64,000 nucleotides of DNA from Fibrobacter sp. UWB4 (GTDB lineage: Bacteria; Fibrobacterota; Fibrobacteria; Fibrobacterales; Fibrobacteraceae). The notes under the pieces were generated by a model, which was not told where the DNA came from, made no database searches, and worked only from the letters and a program-made list of their open reading frames with translations. The stretch spans positions 62,001 to 126,000 of the forward strand of contig NZ_MWQI01000005.1 of assembly GCF_002210345.1 (NCBI RefSeq). Reading direction: 5' to 3'. The translations under genes and the position numbers were made by a program. How positions within the stretch are numbered: position 1 is the first letter of the stretch; every line of letters begins with the position of its first letter. Below, piece by piece: positions 1 to 9,075 of this stretch.

Positions 1-141
1 CAGCACGAATGTCGGTGTTGCAAACCACTTGAGTAACTTTTCCTTAACGCGAGCCTTTGCCATCTTCATCATTTGTTCTTTCATCTCGGGGCTGAACTGA
101 TTGAACTGTTGGCTCGCCTTGCTGAAGTCGCTGAAATTCAT
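1..141 (-). CDS. partial hypothetical protein (N-terminal 47 residues)
   Basis: An open frame begins at the ATG at 139-141 and runs off the left edge. The first 47 residues are Met-, Lys- and Gln-rich, with a predicted amphipathic helix and no signal peptide or membrane segment. AAGGA lies 7 nt before the ATG on the minus strand, which supports the start. The gene is divergent from the CotH lipoprotein gene. I do not recognise the family; too little is visible to assign a function. Confidence 0.55.
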   Translation of the reverse strand, partial: MNFSDFSKASQQFNQFSPEMKEQMMKMAKARVKEKLLKWFATPTFVL

Positions 142-353
142 GTAAAATCCTTTTTATGCAACTAAAATTTTTCACAAAAAATAGTAAAACGGAACGCCTT
201 GTTCCGCTTTTTTGCGTGTTGTCAAATGCTCAATCCTTTTACAACGTGAAATTAAAAAAAGAGGCTTTTGCAACGTGCCTAAATATATACTTAACTCAAG
301 GATTGGATTGGTGTGGCGCTCAAAATGAATCGCTCAATTCTAAGGGATCAGAC

Positions 354-3300
354 ATGAAAAAAATCTTTTCTGGTGTAGCGTTATTTGGGATTAGTTTTGG
401 TTTGGTTTTATCCGCTTGCGGTGATTCTAACGATTCTTCGTTTAGTCCTGCAGCTCCGGGAATTGGTGAAATTAGCTCCGATTCCAATGACGGTCAATTG
501 GGCGGTTGGTCCAGTTCGGCTGGCGTCCCGGGACTTTCTTCAGCTGGCATTCCGGGAGGTTCCTCCGCGGGTGTTCCGGGAATGTCGTCTCCTGTTGCGC
601 AGTCATCTTCCTCGGCTTTAGTTCCCTCTTCTAGTGCTCAGGATCCGCCGGCTTCGAGCGCTGCTACTGTTATTCCGCATTTCGAAGGGAATAGCCCGGT
701 GTTCTTCTCGGAAGTTTCTCCGACAAATGCAAATCTCAAGGACAATGACGGTAACGATCCGGGATGGGTCGAATTTTACAACTCGTCCGATGCTCCGGTG
801 AGTTTGAAGGGCTATTCGCTTACGGATGATTTGTCTAATCCTAGTCGTTGGTTTTTTGGTAACGCAACAATTCCAGCCAAGAGCTACATGATCGTTTTCC
901 TTTCGGGCAAGAATTATCCTGACTATGTCTTGCCTTCTGATTCGCTTAATATGATGAGCTCGGATTGCAGTTCTGAATCTGCTGCGGGTGGCATGGGCGG
1001 ATTCAATTTCCCCGGCATGGGTGGTGGCATGGGCGGTGATTGGGGCGGCGGCATGGGTGGCTATCCTGGTGGCGGGTCTTCTGGTAGCAATGTCGATAAT
1101 TTGCAAGGCAAGTCAACGCTCTGCTTTAACGAAAATGGCGCTATTCAGATTGGTGCTGTAATGAAAGTGGCTCAGGGCGGGGATTATTCGCGTGTGGTTG
1201 TCAAAACCAATAATGCATCTAGCCTTAGCAAGGTCAACCAGCTTGTTGTGCGTGGCTTTATCACCAAAAATCATAAAATCCGTGTGAACTTTAAGGAAGG
1301 TGAATCGCTTAGCAATTGGAGCGGCAAGAATCTTCGCGGTACGGGCGATTTGTCATCGGTGTTCTATGTTCGTCTAGACGATAATGCAAAGGATCTCAAA
1401 CGGAACAACGTAACGGCGACAACATTTGCTACTGAAACTCAGGGCAGTGAATCGACGACCATCCAGATTACATCGTATATTGCCCGCAATCGCGGACATG
1501 AACCGCATGCATCGTTCAAGGTGGACAAGGACGGCGGTGCTCTGTACTTTATAAATGCCGAAGGCGCTATGCTTGACTCCGTTCGTTTTGGCGCTGTTCC
1601 GACGACCGCTTCCTGGTCACGTGATGGAGCTGGCAAGTGGGGGCTTGCAACGCCGTCGCCTTACGGTAATACGATCGGTGAGGTCTTTGCCGAACAGGTT
1701 CAAGTTGCTGAAGTGAACATTCCGCCTTCTGGATTCTACACGTCTGCGGTGACGGCTACATTCCCGGCGGGCACACGTTGCGAACAGGGCGGTACTGAAC
1801 CGACAACAAACTCTCCGGTGGTGCAGACTACGGTGACGATTAGTGCTACGACGGTCTTGCGTTGCCGAGCTTATGCCGGCGGCTCCTACCCGAGTGAAGA
1901 AATTATTCGTACTTATGTTTTCGAAAAGCAGCCTTCACTTGCATCGATTTTTGTGACGACAGATCCGCTCTCCATGTTCAGTCCGGATTCCGGCCTTTAT
2001 ATGACGGGTAATGGCGCTGCCATGATGGATCCGAAGAAGGGGGCGAACTTCTGGAGTAACCGTGAACTCCCGGTCTATGTGGAAATGTTTGAACCTGGCA
2101 AACCGCAGGCACCCGCGTTTGGCGTGATGGGCGACTACAAGATTTCTGGACAGTACAGCCGTGCTAAAGAGAAGAAATCGTTTGCCGTGACTTTGCGCGA
2201 AGAATATGGTGAAAAGCGCCTCAAATACACGCTCTTCCCGGATCATCCGGAACTTAAGAAGTTCAAGGCGTTCTCGCTCAGAAACTTTGGTAACAATTCC
2301 GGTGACGATTACGTACGTGATCGCTTGGGAACGTCAATGACGGAAGGACTTGGCGTGGATTACCAGCGTGGCCGTTATGTTATTGTGTATTACAATGGCA
2401 AGTATTATGGCATCCACGATTTGCGCGAACGCAATAATGAATATTATTATGAAACCAAGTATGGATACGACCCGAACGATATCGACCTTCTCGCAACAAC
2501 ATCAAGCGGTACGGATGAAGCGAGTGTAGGTTCTTCTGCCGATTATAAGTCTATGCTGGAATGGCTGCAGAGCAACGACTTGAAATCGGATGCGAACTAC
2601 AAGAAAATTGCAGACCAGGTTGATGTTGACAACTACATGAATTACATGCAAGCTGAAATGTTCTTGAACAATAGCGACTGGCCGCACAACAACATGAAAA
2701 AGTGGCGTGTTGCAAGCCAGAAGACGAAATGGAAATGGTTCTTGTACGATACGGACTTTGGTTTTGGCGTGTCTTACAATACTCAGACTGGAAACGTGTT
2801 CAGTTATGTGACAAACCGCAGTGGAACGAGTGGCATGGGCATGGGTATTGGCTTCGGTGGCGGTATGGGCGGTGGTCAGCAGACTGGCGGCGCTATTTCC
2901 GAACACACGATTCTCATGATTCGCTTGCTCGAAAATGAATCGTTCAAGAATGCGTTTATCAACCGATTCTGCGTACTGTTGTCCATGAACTTCTCGGCGG
3001 ACAGGCTTCTCAAGCGCATCAACGATTTGCAGTCTCAGGTGGAATCTGAAATGGCCCGCGACCAGGAATTCTGGGGCTATAATGCTTCTAGCATGAGCAA
3101 CAACTTGGCGACCGTGAAGAGCTTTGCTCAGTCTCGTCAGGCGACAATTCGTGAACAGATGGAATCGTATTTTACGCTTTCGTCTCCGGCGGAAATGACG
3201 CTTAGCTCGCAGGGATCAGGAACGATTCTCGTGGATGGCCTCCAGCTGGACAAGTCTTCAATGACAGTCTCGTTCTACAGGGATGTTCCTGTCACGCTTA

Positions 3301-3413
3301 CGGCTCAGGCGAATTCTGGAAGTACGTTCACGGGCTGGAGCGATGGCGTTACGGATGCAACCCGCAAGGTGAACCCGGGTGAAGTCACGTCTGTTACTGC
3401 CGTGTTCAGGTAG
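354..3413 (+). CDS. CotH-kinase family surface lipoprotein with lamin-tail domain
   Basis: Predicted 1019-residue outer-surface lipoprotein. The chosen ATG follows AAGGGA and opens a lipoprotein signal ending LSAC (Cys22); the frame is open back to 156 but that extension has no ribosome site. Order: Ser/Gly-rich linker (about 40-105); lamin-tail-like domain (about 116-250) interrupted by a Gly-Met-rich loop (about 205-243); chitobiase-type C-terminal-like beta domain (about 455-530); CotH kinase-like domain (about 560-900) with YYGIHDLRER near 684 and LYDTDFGF near 797; a second Gly-Met-rich insert near 826-846; terminal InlB-type repeat-like domain. CotH proteins are atypical secreted kinases. 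In Fibrobacter such proteins may act in surface adhesion or modification, but that is inference. The family call is firm; the substrate is unknown. Confidence 0.85.
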   Translation: MKKIFSGVALFGISFGLVLSACGDSNDSSFSPAAPGIGEISSDSNDGQLGGWSSSAGVPGLSSAGIPGGSSAGVPGMSSPVAQSSSSALVPSSSAQDPPASSAATVIPHFEGNSPVFFSEVSPTNANLKDNDGNDPGWVEFYNSSDAPVSLKGYSLTDDLSNPSRWFFGNATIPAKSYMIVFLSGKNYPDYVLPSDSLNMMSSDCSSESAAGGMGGFNFPGMGGGMGGDWGGGMGGYPGGGSSGSNVDNLQGKSTLCFNENGAIQIGAVMKVAQGGDYSRVVVKTNNASSLSKVNQLVVRGFITKNHKIRVNFKEGESLSNWSGKNLRGTGDLSSVFYVRLDDNAKDLKRNNVTATTFATETQGSESTTIQITSYIARNRGHEPHASFKVDKDGGALYFINAEGAMLDSVRFGAVPTTASWSRDGAGKWGLATPSPYGNTIGEVFAEQVQVAEVNIPPSGFYTSAVTATFPAGTRCEQGGTEPTTNSPVVQTTVTISATTVLRCRAYAGGSYPSEEIIRTYVFEKQPSLASIFVTTDPLSMFSPDSGLYMTGNGAAMMDPKKGANFWSNRELPVYVEMFEPGKPQAPAFGVMGDYKISGQYSRAKEKKSFAVTLREEYGEKRLKYTLFPDHPELKKFKAFSLRNFGNNSGDDYVRDRLGTSMTEGLGVDYQRGRYVIVYYNGKYYGIHDLRERNNEYYYETKYGYDPNDIDLLATTSSGTDEASVGSSADYKSMLEWLQSNDLKSDANYKKIADQVDVDNYMNYMQAEMFLNNSDWPHNNMKKWRVASQKTKWKWFLYDTDFGFGVSYNTQTGNVFSYVTNRSGTSGMGMGIGFGGGMGGGQQTGGAISEHTILMIRLLENESFKNAFINRFCVLLSMNFSADRLLKRINDLQSQVESEMARDQEFWGYNASSMSNNLATVKSFAQSRQATIREQMESYFTLSSPAEMTLSSQGSGTILVDGLQLDKSSMTVSFYRDVPVTLTAQANSGSTFTGWSDGVTDATRKVNPGEVTSVTAVFR

Positions 3414-3440
3414 TTTTACTCAACTGAAATCCAAAAACAA

Positions 3441-3477
3441 AACAGCTAAACGGGAAACCGTTTAGCTGTTTTTGTTT
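3441..3477. terminator. bidirectional intrinsic terminator
   Basis: A perfect 13-bp stem, AACAGCTAAACGG / CCGTTTAGCTGTT, closes a GAAA tetraloop. An A-run precedes it and a T-rich run follows, so it can end both the CotH gene and the convergent paaK-ACT operon. Confidence 0.85.
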
Positions 3478-3532
3478 GTAAAGTTGCGCGCTGTTTAATC
3501 CGCGCGATTCGCGCATTCCGCGCGTTTGCGTT

Positions 3533-3958
3533 TTAGCCCAGCATTTCTGTGGTGCTGAGAGTCTTGAAGTTCTTTTCTTCCAAGACCTTGAGCGCCTTAT
3601 CCGTATCGCTGAAGCGAAGAATCATGACGTTTGTTGCTGTCGAGCATTCGGACGGGTAGGCGTACATGTAGTCAATCTGCAAGTCGCCGAGAACGTCGAG
3701 AAGGTCTGCAAGACCGCCGACCTTATCTGCAACAGGGCATGCGACAACGTCAGTGACGGTTGCGCTGAGGCCAGCCTTGGCAAGCACATTGACAGCCTTT
3801 TCGGAATCGTTCACAATCAGGCGGATAAGGCCGAATTCGCCGGAATCGGCGAGCGTGAGCGAGAGGAGGTTGATGCCTGCATCAGCGAGCGAGCGGCAAA
3901 CAGCCTGGAGGCGACCCGGGCGGTTCGACACGAAAACTGAAACCTGTGGAATTTTCAT
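3533..3958 (-). CDS. tandem ACT-domain amino-acid-binding protein
   Basis: The 141-residue protein consists of two ACT folds. The first starts at the N-terminus (VSVFVSNRPGRLQAVCRSLA) and the second at about residue 70. ACT pairs bind amino acids and usually act as allosteric sensors. The gene starts 14 nt after the end of the phenylacetate-CoA ligase gene on the same strand, with AAGGAG before its ATG, so the two form an operon. The same pairing of a small ACT protein with a PaaK-type ligase is common in anaerobes that oxidise aromatic 2-oxoacids. The ligand is probably an aromatic or branched amino acid (inference). Confidence 0.8.
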   Translation of the reverse strand: MKIPQVSVFVSNRPGRLQAVCRSLADAGINLLSLTLADSGEFGLIRLIVNDSEKAVNVLAKAGLSATVTDVVACPVADKVGGLADLLDVLGDLQIDYMYAYPSECSTATNVMILRFSDTDKALKVLEEKNFKTLSTTEMLG

Positions 3959-3972
3959 TTTTTTTCTCCTTC

Positions 3973-5310
3973 TTAAATCTTCTTTCTGTTGTCGATGACG
4001 CGCTTGGCCTTGCCTTCGCTACGCGGCAGAGAATCCGGTTCGCAGAGCGTGACAATCACGGAGATGCCGAGAATCTGTTCGATGGAGTGCTTGAACTTCT
4101 TGGAGAGCTGTTCCATATCGCTCATGGAGTCGCTCACCATGTCGCGAGAAACTTCAACCTTGACTTCGAGCGTGTCCATGTTGTTCTTGGTATCGAGTAC
4201 AATCTGGTAGTGCGGCAAAGCCTTTTCGGCGCGGAGGAGAGCCGTTTCGATCTGGCTCGGGAACACGTTCACGCCACGCATGATGATCATGTCGTCGCTG
4301 CGGCGGCCAATGCGGCGGATACGGCGGATAGTACGGCCGCACTTGCACTTGGTCTTTTCGATAGCGGTGATGTCGCGGGTACGGTAGCGGAGGATCGGCA
4401 TAGCGCGCTTGCTGAGCGTACTGATGACGAGTTCGCCTTCTTCGCCGTCCGGAAGCGGTTCGAGCGTTTCCGGGTCCACGATTTCGGGGTAGAAGTGGTC
4501 TTCGAAAATGTGGATGCCGTCGCGGCATTCGCATTCGCAACCCACGCCCGGGCCGACAATTTCAGAAAGACCGTAAATGTCGTAAGCCTTGATGCCCGTC
4601 TTTTCTTCGATGTAGTCGCGCATGCCGTCGCTCCACGGTTCTGCACCGAAGATGCCGCGCTTCACGTTCAACTTGGAAATATCGACGCCCATCTTTTCGG
4701 CAACGTCAATGATGCGGACAAAGTAGCTCGGGGTGCCACCGACTGCGGTCACGCCGAAGTCCTTCATGAGCATCACCTGGCGTTCGGTATTGCCGCCGCT
4801 AATCGGCACGACTGTTGCGCCGAGGGCTTCGAAACCGCCGTGAATGCCAAGGCCGCCAGTGAAGAGGCCGTAGCCGTAGAAGTTCTGCACAATGTCCGTG
4901 CTGCGGAAACCGCAGGCGAGGAGGCCACGCTTCACGACCTGTGCCCAGACTTCCATGTCTTCCTTGGTGTAACCGACAACGATCGGCTTACCGGTGGTGC
5001 CGGAGCTTGCGTGCAGGCGCACGACTTCGCTCATGTCCACGGCAAAGAGACCGTATGGATAGGTATCGCGCAAGTCCTTCTTCATGGAGAACGGAATCTT
5101 TACGATATCCTTTAAAGTCTTGATGTCTTCGGGCTTGACGCCCTTTTCGACCATGCGTTCGTGGAACAGCGGGACCTTCTCGTAGGCGAGCTTCACGGTT
5201 GCACGCAAACGCTGCAACTGCAATTCGCGTAATTTTTCTTCGGGCATAAAATCAAGCGCCATTTCGGGCAAGATTTTGTTTTCTTCGTCGTTCCAGGCTG
5301 TAGATCGCAT
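3973..5310 (-). CDS. paaK: phenylacetate-CoA ligase (AMP-forming)
   Basis: 445-residue member of the adenylate-forming PaaK family, which activates phenylacetate or a related aryl acid with ATP and CoA. The nucleotide-binding motif SSGTTGKP, the YGLSEIVGPG segment and the C-terminal GRSDDMIIMRGVNVFPSQIE hinge are all present, and the length is normal. I chose the ATG at 5308-5310 because AAGGAT lies 5 nt before it; the longer frame from 5322 would use TTG. It is first in an operon with the ACT protein. No indolepyruvate oxidoreductase genes lie nearby, so the aryl-CoA source or use in this organism is not shown here. Confidence 0.9.
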   Translation of the reverse strand: MRSTAWNDEENKILPEMALDFMPEEKLRELQLQRLRATVKLAYEKVPLFHERMVEKGVKPEDIKTLKDIVKIPFSMKKDLRDTYPYGLFAVDMSEVVRLHASSGTTGKPIVVGYTKEDMEVWAQVVKRGLLACGFRSTDIVQNFYGYGLFTGGLGIHGGFEALGATVVPISGGNTERQVMLMKDFGVTAVGGTPSYFVRIIDVAEKMGVDISKLNVKRGIFGAEPWSDGMRDYIEEKTGIKAYDIYGLSEIVGPGVGCECECRDGIHIFEDHFYPEIVDPETLEPLPDGEEGELVISTLSKRAMPILRYRTRDITAIEKTKCKCGRTIRRIRRIGRRSDDMIIMRGVNVFPSQIETALLRAEKALPHYQIVLDTKNNMDTLEVKVEVSRDMVSDSMSDMEQLSKKFKHSIEQILGISVIVTLCEPDSLPRSEGKAKRVIDNRKKI

Positions 5311-5417
5311 AGTATCCTTCAATAGAGGGTGTAGGTTAAAATTTTTCGCCTTAAATATATATAATGCACTTGCGTTGCGTTTAATTTAGGAGCGTTTCTT
5401 TTTCTTTGCGAAAAGCG

Positions 5418-5482
5418 GCGCAATCCCTAGCCCATATATATGGGGTCCCCTTTGCGCATGGCGTAACACTTTCAGAAAGTGT
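5418..5482. other. cluster of palindromes in the paaK-bamA intergenic gap
   Basis: The gap 5311-5631 has no gene. It holds GCGCAA...TTGCGC arms (5418-5457) around a perfect 14-bp palindrome CCCATATATATGGG (5431-5444), an overlapping GGGGTCCCC (5442-5450), and ACACTTTC-A-GAAAGTGT (5466-5482). None is followed by a T-run. They could be operators for the divergent genes or a small folded element; their role is not known. Confidence 0.5.
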
Positions 5483-5631
5483 AAAAATCGGGACTATATA
5501 ACCCTTATTCCTTTATTGCCGTTTATTCGTCGGCTGTAAGCCTGTTTTTAAAAAACTCGTGTGGGCGGGGGAATGTAATTTTTGTATTTTTGGGCAGAAA
5601 ATTTAAATAAACTGCTTATATAGGTAGGTCT

Positions 5632-8418
5632 ATTCTGCGTTCTCGTTCGCTTTTATTTGTTCTTGCTTTGGTTGGTATGTCGAATGCCCAGCTGTTGGAC
5701 ATGTCGCAGATTTCCGACAAGTATATGGTTGAGAATAAGATCAACAAGATTCGTGTCGAAGGAACTCATCACATGGACGATCGTTCGGTTCTCGGGCGTA
5801 TCGGTATCCGCACTGGGCAGAGCTATTCTCCGACGTCGCTTTCTGAGAAAGTTCAGAATTCGGTGAGTACGCTTTACGCTTCTGGGCTTTTTGATGATGT
5901 GACCGCCTGGGTGGATTACGTTGGTGACGATGGATCTTACGTGGACTTGGTGTTCAAGGTCAAGGAACTCCCGGCTCTTGACACTGCCATTTTGGATGGT
6001 TGCGATGAAGTTTCCGAAGACGATCTCCGCCTGAAAATCCACATGGTTACAGGTCAGGTCTATAGCAAGGCGCAGTTGGAACGTACGCGTCAGGCCATGC
6101 TCGACCATTACCGCTCCGAAGGGTTCCTCCTTGCCGAAGTTGGCTACCGCGAAGAACCGGTAGACGAATATCAGAACAAGGTGACCTTTGTGATTCGCGA
6201 AGGCAACAAGGTGCGTATCCGCGGTGTTGAAGTGAAGGGCAATGATCACGTGCCGGTCGAAGAAATCACGGACCACATGCTTTCGAAGGAAAACCAGTGG
6301 TGGGGCGGCGGCGAATTCAAGGAAAACGTCTTTGAAGCCGACCGCGATACCGTGCTTAATGTATTCCGTCATTTCGGTTTCTTGGATGCAGAACTCAATG
6401 ATTACCGTGCCGAATACTTGCCGGATTCAACGTGCCTGTTCTACCTTGGACGCATGGTGCCAGTTGGAGAAAAGTTGGCTCCGCTTTACACGCAGTTGAA
6501 CGAGGCTATGTCCGATTCGACGAACCCGCTTTACAAGATGGCGGGCAAGCCGACGATGGAAGTGACGCACTATTACAGAAACATGCGCAAGGCATCTGAC
6601 AAGTATCCGCTTGCAAGACGCTTGCCTCAAGTCAAGGACGAGGAAGACGCCTGGAAGCTCCTGAATGACATTATCCGTTACGAGAGTGCCCGCAAGGAAT
6701 GGATCGACTTGGTGTCGGACCGCAAGTGGAATAACCCAAAGATTGACTCCCTCCTCAAAATCAAGAAGCGCTCCGCTTACGAAAGCAAGCTCCTCGTGCG
6801 CTACATGATCGAGGACATGATCCCTGCGCTTTATAAGTATGATAACATCAAGACTTCTAGCGATATTATCGTTCACATCGACGTTACTGAAGGCCGTCGC
6901 TACTACATGGGTGGACTCCACTTTACAGGTAACGAAGTCCAGAGCGATATGATGCTCAATTACGTCTTCCGCCTAGATAGCGGAGCAGTGTTCGACCAGT
7001 ATCTTTACGAAGCATCCCGCAAGGCTTTGCTCGATTCTTACCGTGAAGATGGCTACCTCTTTGCACAGTTCGATGAAGAAAGAACTTTTGAAAACGATTC
7101 CATCGTAAACCTCACCTACAAGATGAATGAGGGATTGCCGGCCCAGATCCACAAGGTGCATGTGCGTGGCAATACCAAGACAAACGAAAAGGTGATCCGC
7201 CGCGAAGTGCGCCTGTATCCGGGCGATACGTACCGCCAGTCTGCATTGGAACGCAGCTTCCGCGATATCATGCAGCTCAACTACTTCGACATGGTCGTGC
7301 CTGATATCAAGGTCGTTGGCGAACAGGAAGTGGACCTCGAATTCGCCGTGCAGGAAAAGCAGGCGGGTACTGGTCAGTTCAGCTTGGGCGTTTCTTATAG
7401 CGAAAGCGACGGCTTTGTGGGTACGGCAAGCGTGTCTATCCCGAACTGCTGCATGGGTGATGGCCAGCAGGCTGCTTTGAATCTCGAATACGGTGCTGAC
7501 AAGAAGAGTGCAACAATCAGCTTTACTGAACCGTGGTTCCTCGACAAGCCGATTACGCTTGGTGCAAGCCTCAGCTACACTTGGTGGAACATGGAAAAGT
7601 ATGATGATCCGGATATTACCCGTTACGGTGGTAGCATCTTTGCTGGTAAGCGTCTCAAGTGGCCGGATGACTACTTCTATGGACAAGTAGGGTATAGCTG
7701 GCTCATGAACGATCAGGGACCGAACATCAAGGATAGCTATGTGGTCTATACGGGTAAGGAATCTGCGTTCAACTTCCGCATCCAGCGTGACGACAAGAAC
7801 CTGCCGCAGTTCCCGACGGATGGTTCCCGCTATGTGCTCGACGTGCAGTGGGCAAATGCCGCCTTTGGCAGTGACTTTGAATTCGTGAAGGCCGATCTCT
7901 CCATCAAGTGGTGGTTCCCGCTCTTCCGCGACCGCTTGACGATTGCCCTTACAAACGAATACGGTGTAATCTTTGGCGACAAGTTGCAGCACCGCACTCT
8001 GTATAGAATGGGTGGTGTGCTTGGCTATGATGGCATGCTCCGTGGCTATGGTGCAGGCTCTATCGGTAACAGCCGCCTGGGACGCAGCTACCAGTACGTT
8101 GGTGCTGAACTCCAGCTTGGCCTTGTCCCGCAGACATTCTACCTCTTGCCGTTCTTCTTTGATGCGGGTAACGTGTTCGGTGAACGTATCGATACGAATA
8201 ACCGAATTGATAAGCCAAAGAAAAATCCGTTTAGTGAATGGGATCCGACGAAACTCAAGAAGGACATTGGCTTTGGTTTCCGTGTCGTAGTCCCGATGCT
8301 TGGCATTATCGGCTTCGATTTTGCATGGCCGCTCGATCCGGGTGAAGCTTACGATGGTACGCAGTACTCCAAGGTCGGCGATATGGAATTCAACTTTGTC
8401 ATTGGTCAGGCTTTCTAA
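5632..8418 (+). CDS. bamA: BamA, outer-membrane protein assembly factor (Omp85)
   Basis: Inserts beta-barrel proteins into the outer membrane. Five POTRA-like units precede a C-terminal 16-strand Omp85 barrel. Only TTG at 5668 is a standard start, but it would leave no signal peptide; the in-frame codons from ATT 5632 encode a good one (LRSRSLLFVLALVGMSNA, cleavage before QLLD), so I start there (928 aa). TAGGTAGG lies just upstream. The third POTRA unit carries an unusual insertion of about 145 mostly helical residues (about 264-410). skp follows 18 nt downstream, the classical bamA-skp order. Confidence 0.9.
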   Translation: MLRSRSLLFVLALVGMSNAQLLDMSQISDKYMVENKINKIRVEGTHHMDDRSVLGRIGIRTGQSYSPTSLSEKVQNSVSTLYASGLFDDVTAWVDYVGDDGSYVDLVFKVKELPALDTAILDGCDEVSEDDLRLKIHMVTGQVYSKAQLERTRQAMLDHYRSEGFLLAEVGYREEPVDEYQNKVTFVIREGNKVRIRGVEVKGNDHVPVEEITDHMLSKENQWWGGGEFKENVFEADRDTVLNVFRHFGFLDAELNDYRAEYLPDSTCLFYLGRMVPVGEKLAPLYTQLNEAMSDSTNPLYKMAGKPTMEVTHYYRNMRKASDKYPLARRLPQVKDEEDAWKLLNDIIRYESARKEWIDLVSDRKWNNPKIDSLLKIKKRSAYESKLLVRYMIEDMIPALYKYDNIKTSSDIIVHIDVTEGRRYYMGGLHFTGNEVQSDMMLNYVFRLDSGAVFDQYLYEASRKALLDSYREDGYLFAQFDEERTFENDSIVNLTYKMNEGLPAQIHKVHVRGNTKTNEKVIRREVRLYPGDTYRQSALERSFRDIMQLNYFDMVVPDIKVVGEQEVDLEFAVQEKQAGTGQFSLGVSYSESDGFVGTASVSIPNCCMGDGQQAALNLEYGADKKSATISFTEPWFLDKPITLGASLSYTWWNMEKYDDPDITRYGGSIFAGKRLKWPDDYFYGQVGYSWLMNDQGPNIKDSYVVYTGKESAFNFRIQRDDKNLPQFPTDGSRYVLDVQWANAAFGSDFEFVKADLSIKWWFPLFRDRLTIALTNEYGVIFGDKLQHRTLYRMGGVLGYDGMLRGYGAGSIGNSRLGRSYQYVGAELQLGLVPQTFYLLPFFFDAGNVFGERIDTNNRIDKPKKNPFSEWDPTKLKKDIGFGFRVVVPMLGIIGFDFAWPLDPGEAYDGTQYSKVGDMEFNFVIGQAF

Positions 8419-8436
8419 CCTGATTGGAGGTGCTCT

Positions 8437-8952
8437 ATGATTCGCAAGTTGATCGTTTTGTTTTCGGTAGTCTTTGCATGTGCAAGCTTTGCCGAGGATG
8501 GTCTTCGCATTGCCCATGTGGATTCAAAGATTATCTTTGACGGATACAAGGGCACCAGGAAGGCTCAGGAAGAATATGACCGTCAGGTGGCTAAGTGGGA
8601 ACAGCAAGCGAACCTCTTGCAGAAGGAACTCGCTGCCATCAAGGAAAAGCTCGATAAGCAGGTCCTGATGCTTTCGGACGAAAAGAAACGCGAACTTGAA
8701 GCCGAATACAACAAGAAGGACACGGAACTCAAGTCGTTCATCGACCGCGTCTATGGCCGTAACGGAGAACTCATTACTGAAAACGAAAAGGTGAGTGCCC
8801 CGATTATCCAGCTCATCCGCAAGGCTGTGAACGAAATCGCGCTCCAGGAAGGCTATGACATGGTCATTGACCGTGCCACCGGCGCCGTCCTCTTCTGGAA
8901 AAAGGAAAACGACCTGACGAACAAGGTTCTGAACTACCTGAACAATAGATAG
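8437..8952 (+). CDS. Skp/OmpH family periplasmic chaperone
   Basis: 171 residues with a cleavable signal peptide (cleavage after CASFA) and the OmpH layout: a short N-terminal strand segment with IAHVDSKIIF, a long coiled-coil hairpin (about 40-125), and a C-terminal strand region ending in a VIDRATGAVLFW-like segment. Skp holds unfolded outer-membrane proteins on their way to BamA. The gene follows bamA by 18 nt with GGAGG before the ATG, so they are co-transcribed. Length and domain order are normal for the family. Confidence 0.9.
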   Translation: MIRKLIVLFSVVFACASFAEDGLRIAHVDSKIIFDGYKGTRKAQEEYDRQVAKWEQQANLLQKELAAIKEKLDKQVLMLSDEKKRELEAEYNKKDTELKSFIDRVYGRNGELITENEKVSAPIIQLIRKAVNEIALQEGYDMVIDRATGAVLFWKKENDLTNKVLNYLNNR

Positions 8953-8965
8953 TTGCTGGAAGCGT

Positions 8966-9030
8966 CATCCTGAGCGAATGCATGATGCTCCGTCATCCTG
9001 AGGACTGTAAGGACGAAGGATCTAGTTAAA
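8966..9030. repeat. dispersed GTCATCCTGA-type intergenic repeat
   Basis: Two copies of GTCATCCTGA occur here (near 8966 and 8992), ending in GAAGGATCTAG. A related element lies inverted at 17171-17197 (GGATCC...TTCAGGATGAC). It resembles the small dispersed intergenic repeats common in bacterial genomes; no coding potential. Confidence 0.6.
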
Positions 9031-9044
9031 TTTAATAGTGAATG

Positions 9045-9075
9045 TCCCGCAGTTTAGAATGCTGCGGGATTTTTT
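9045..9075 (+). terminator. intrinsic terminator of bamA-skp
   Basis: Stem TCCCGCAG / CTGCGGGA with a 9-nt loop is followed by six T. It ends the rightward bamA-skp transcript, and its T-run touches the stop codon of the convergent recQ gene. Confidence 0.85.

Noticed and set aside
3946-5115. 389-codon frame on the plus strand opposite paaK
   Set aside because: Shadow of the paaK codons; His/Val/Ala-rich, no ribosome site and no recognisable domain.
6973-8517. 514-codon minus-strand frame across bamA
   Set aside because: Antisense shadow of a certain gene; its protein has no domain pattern.
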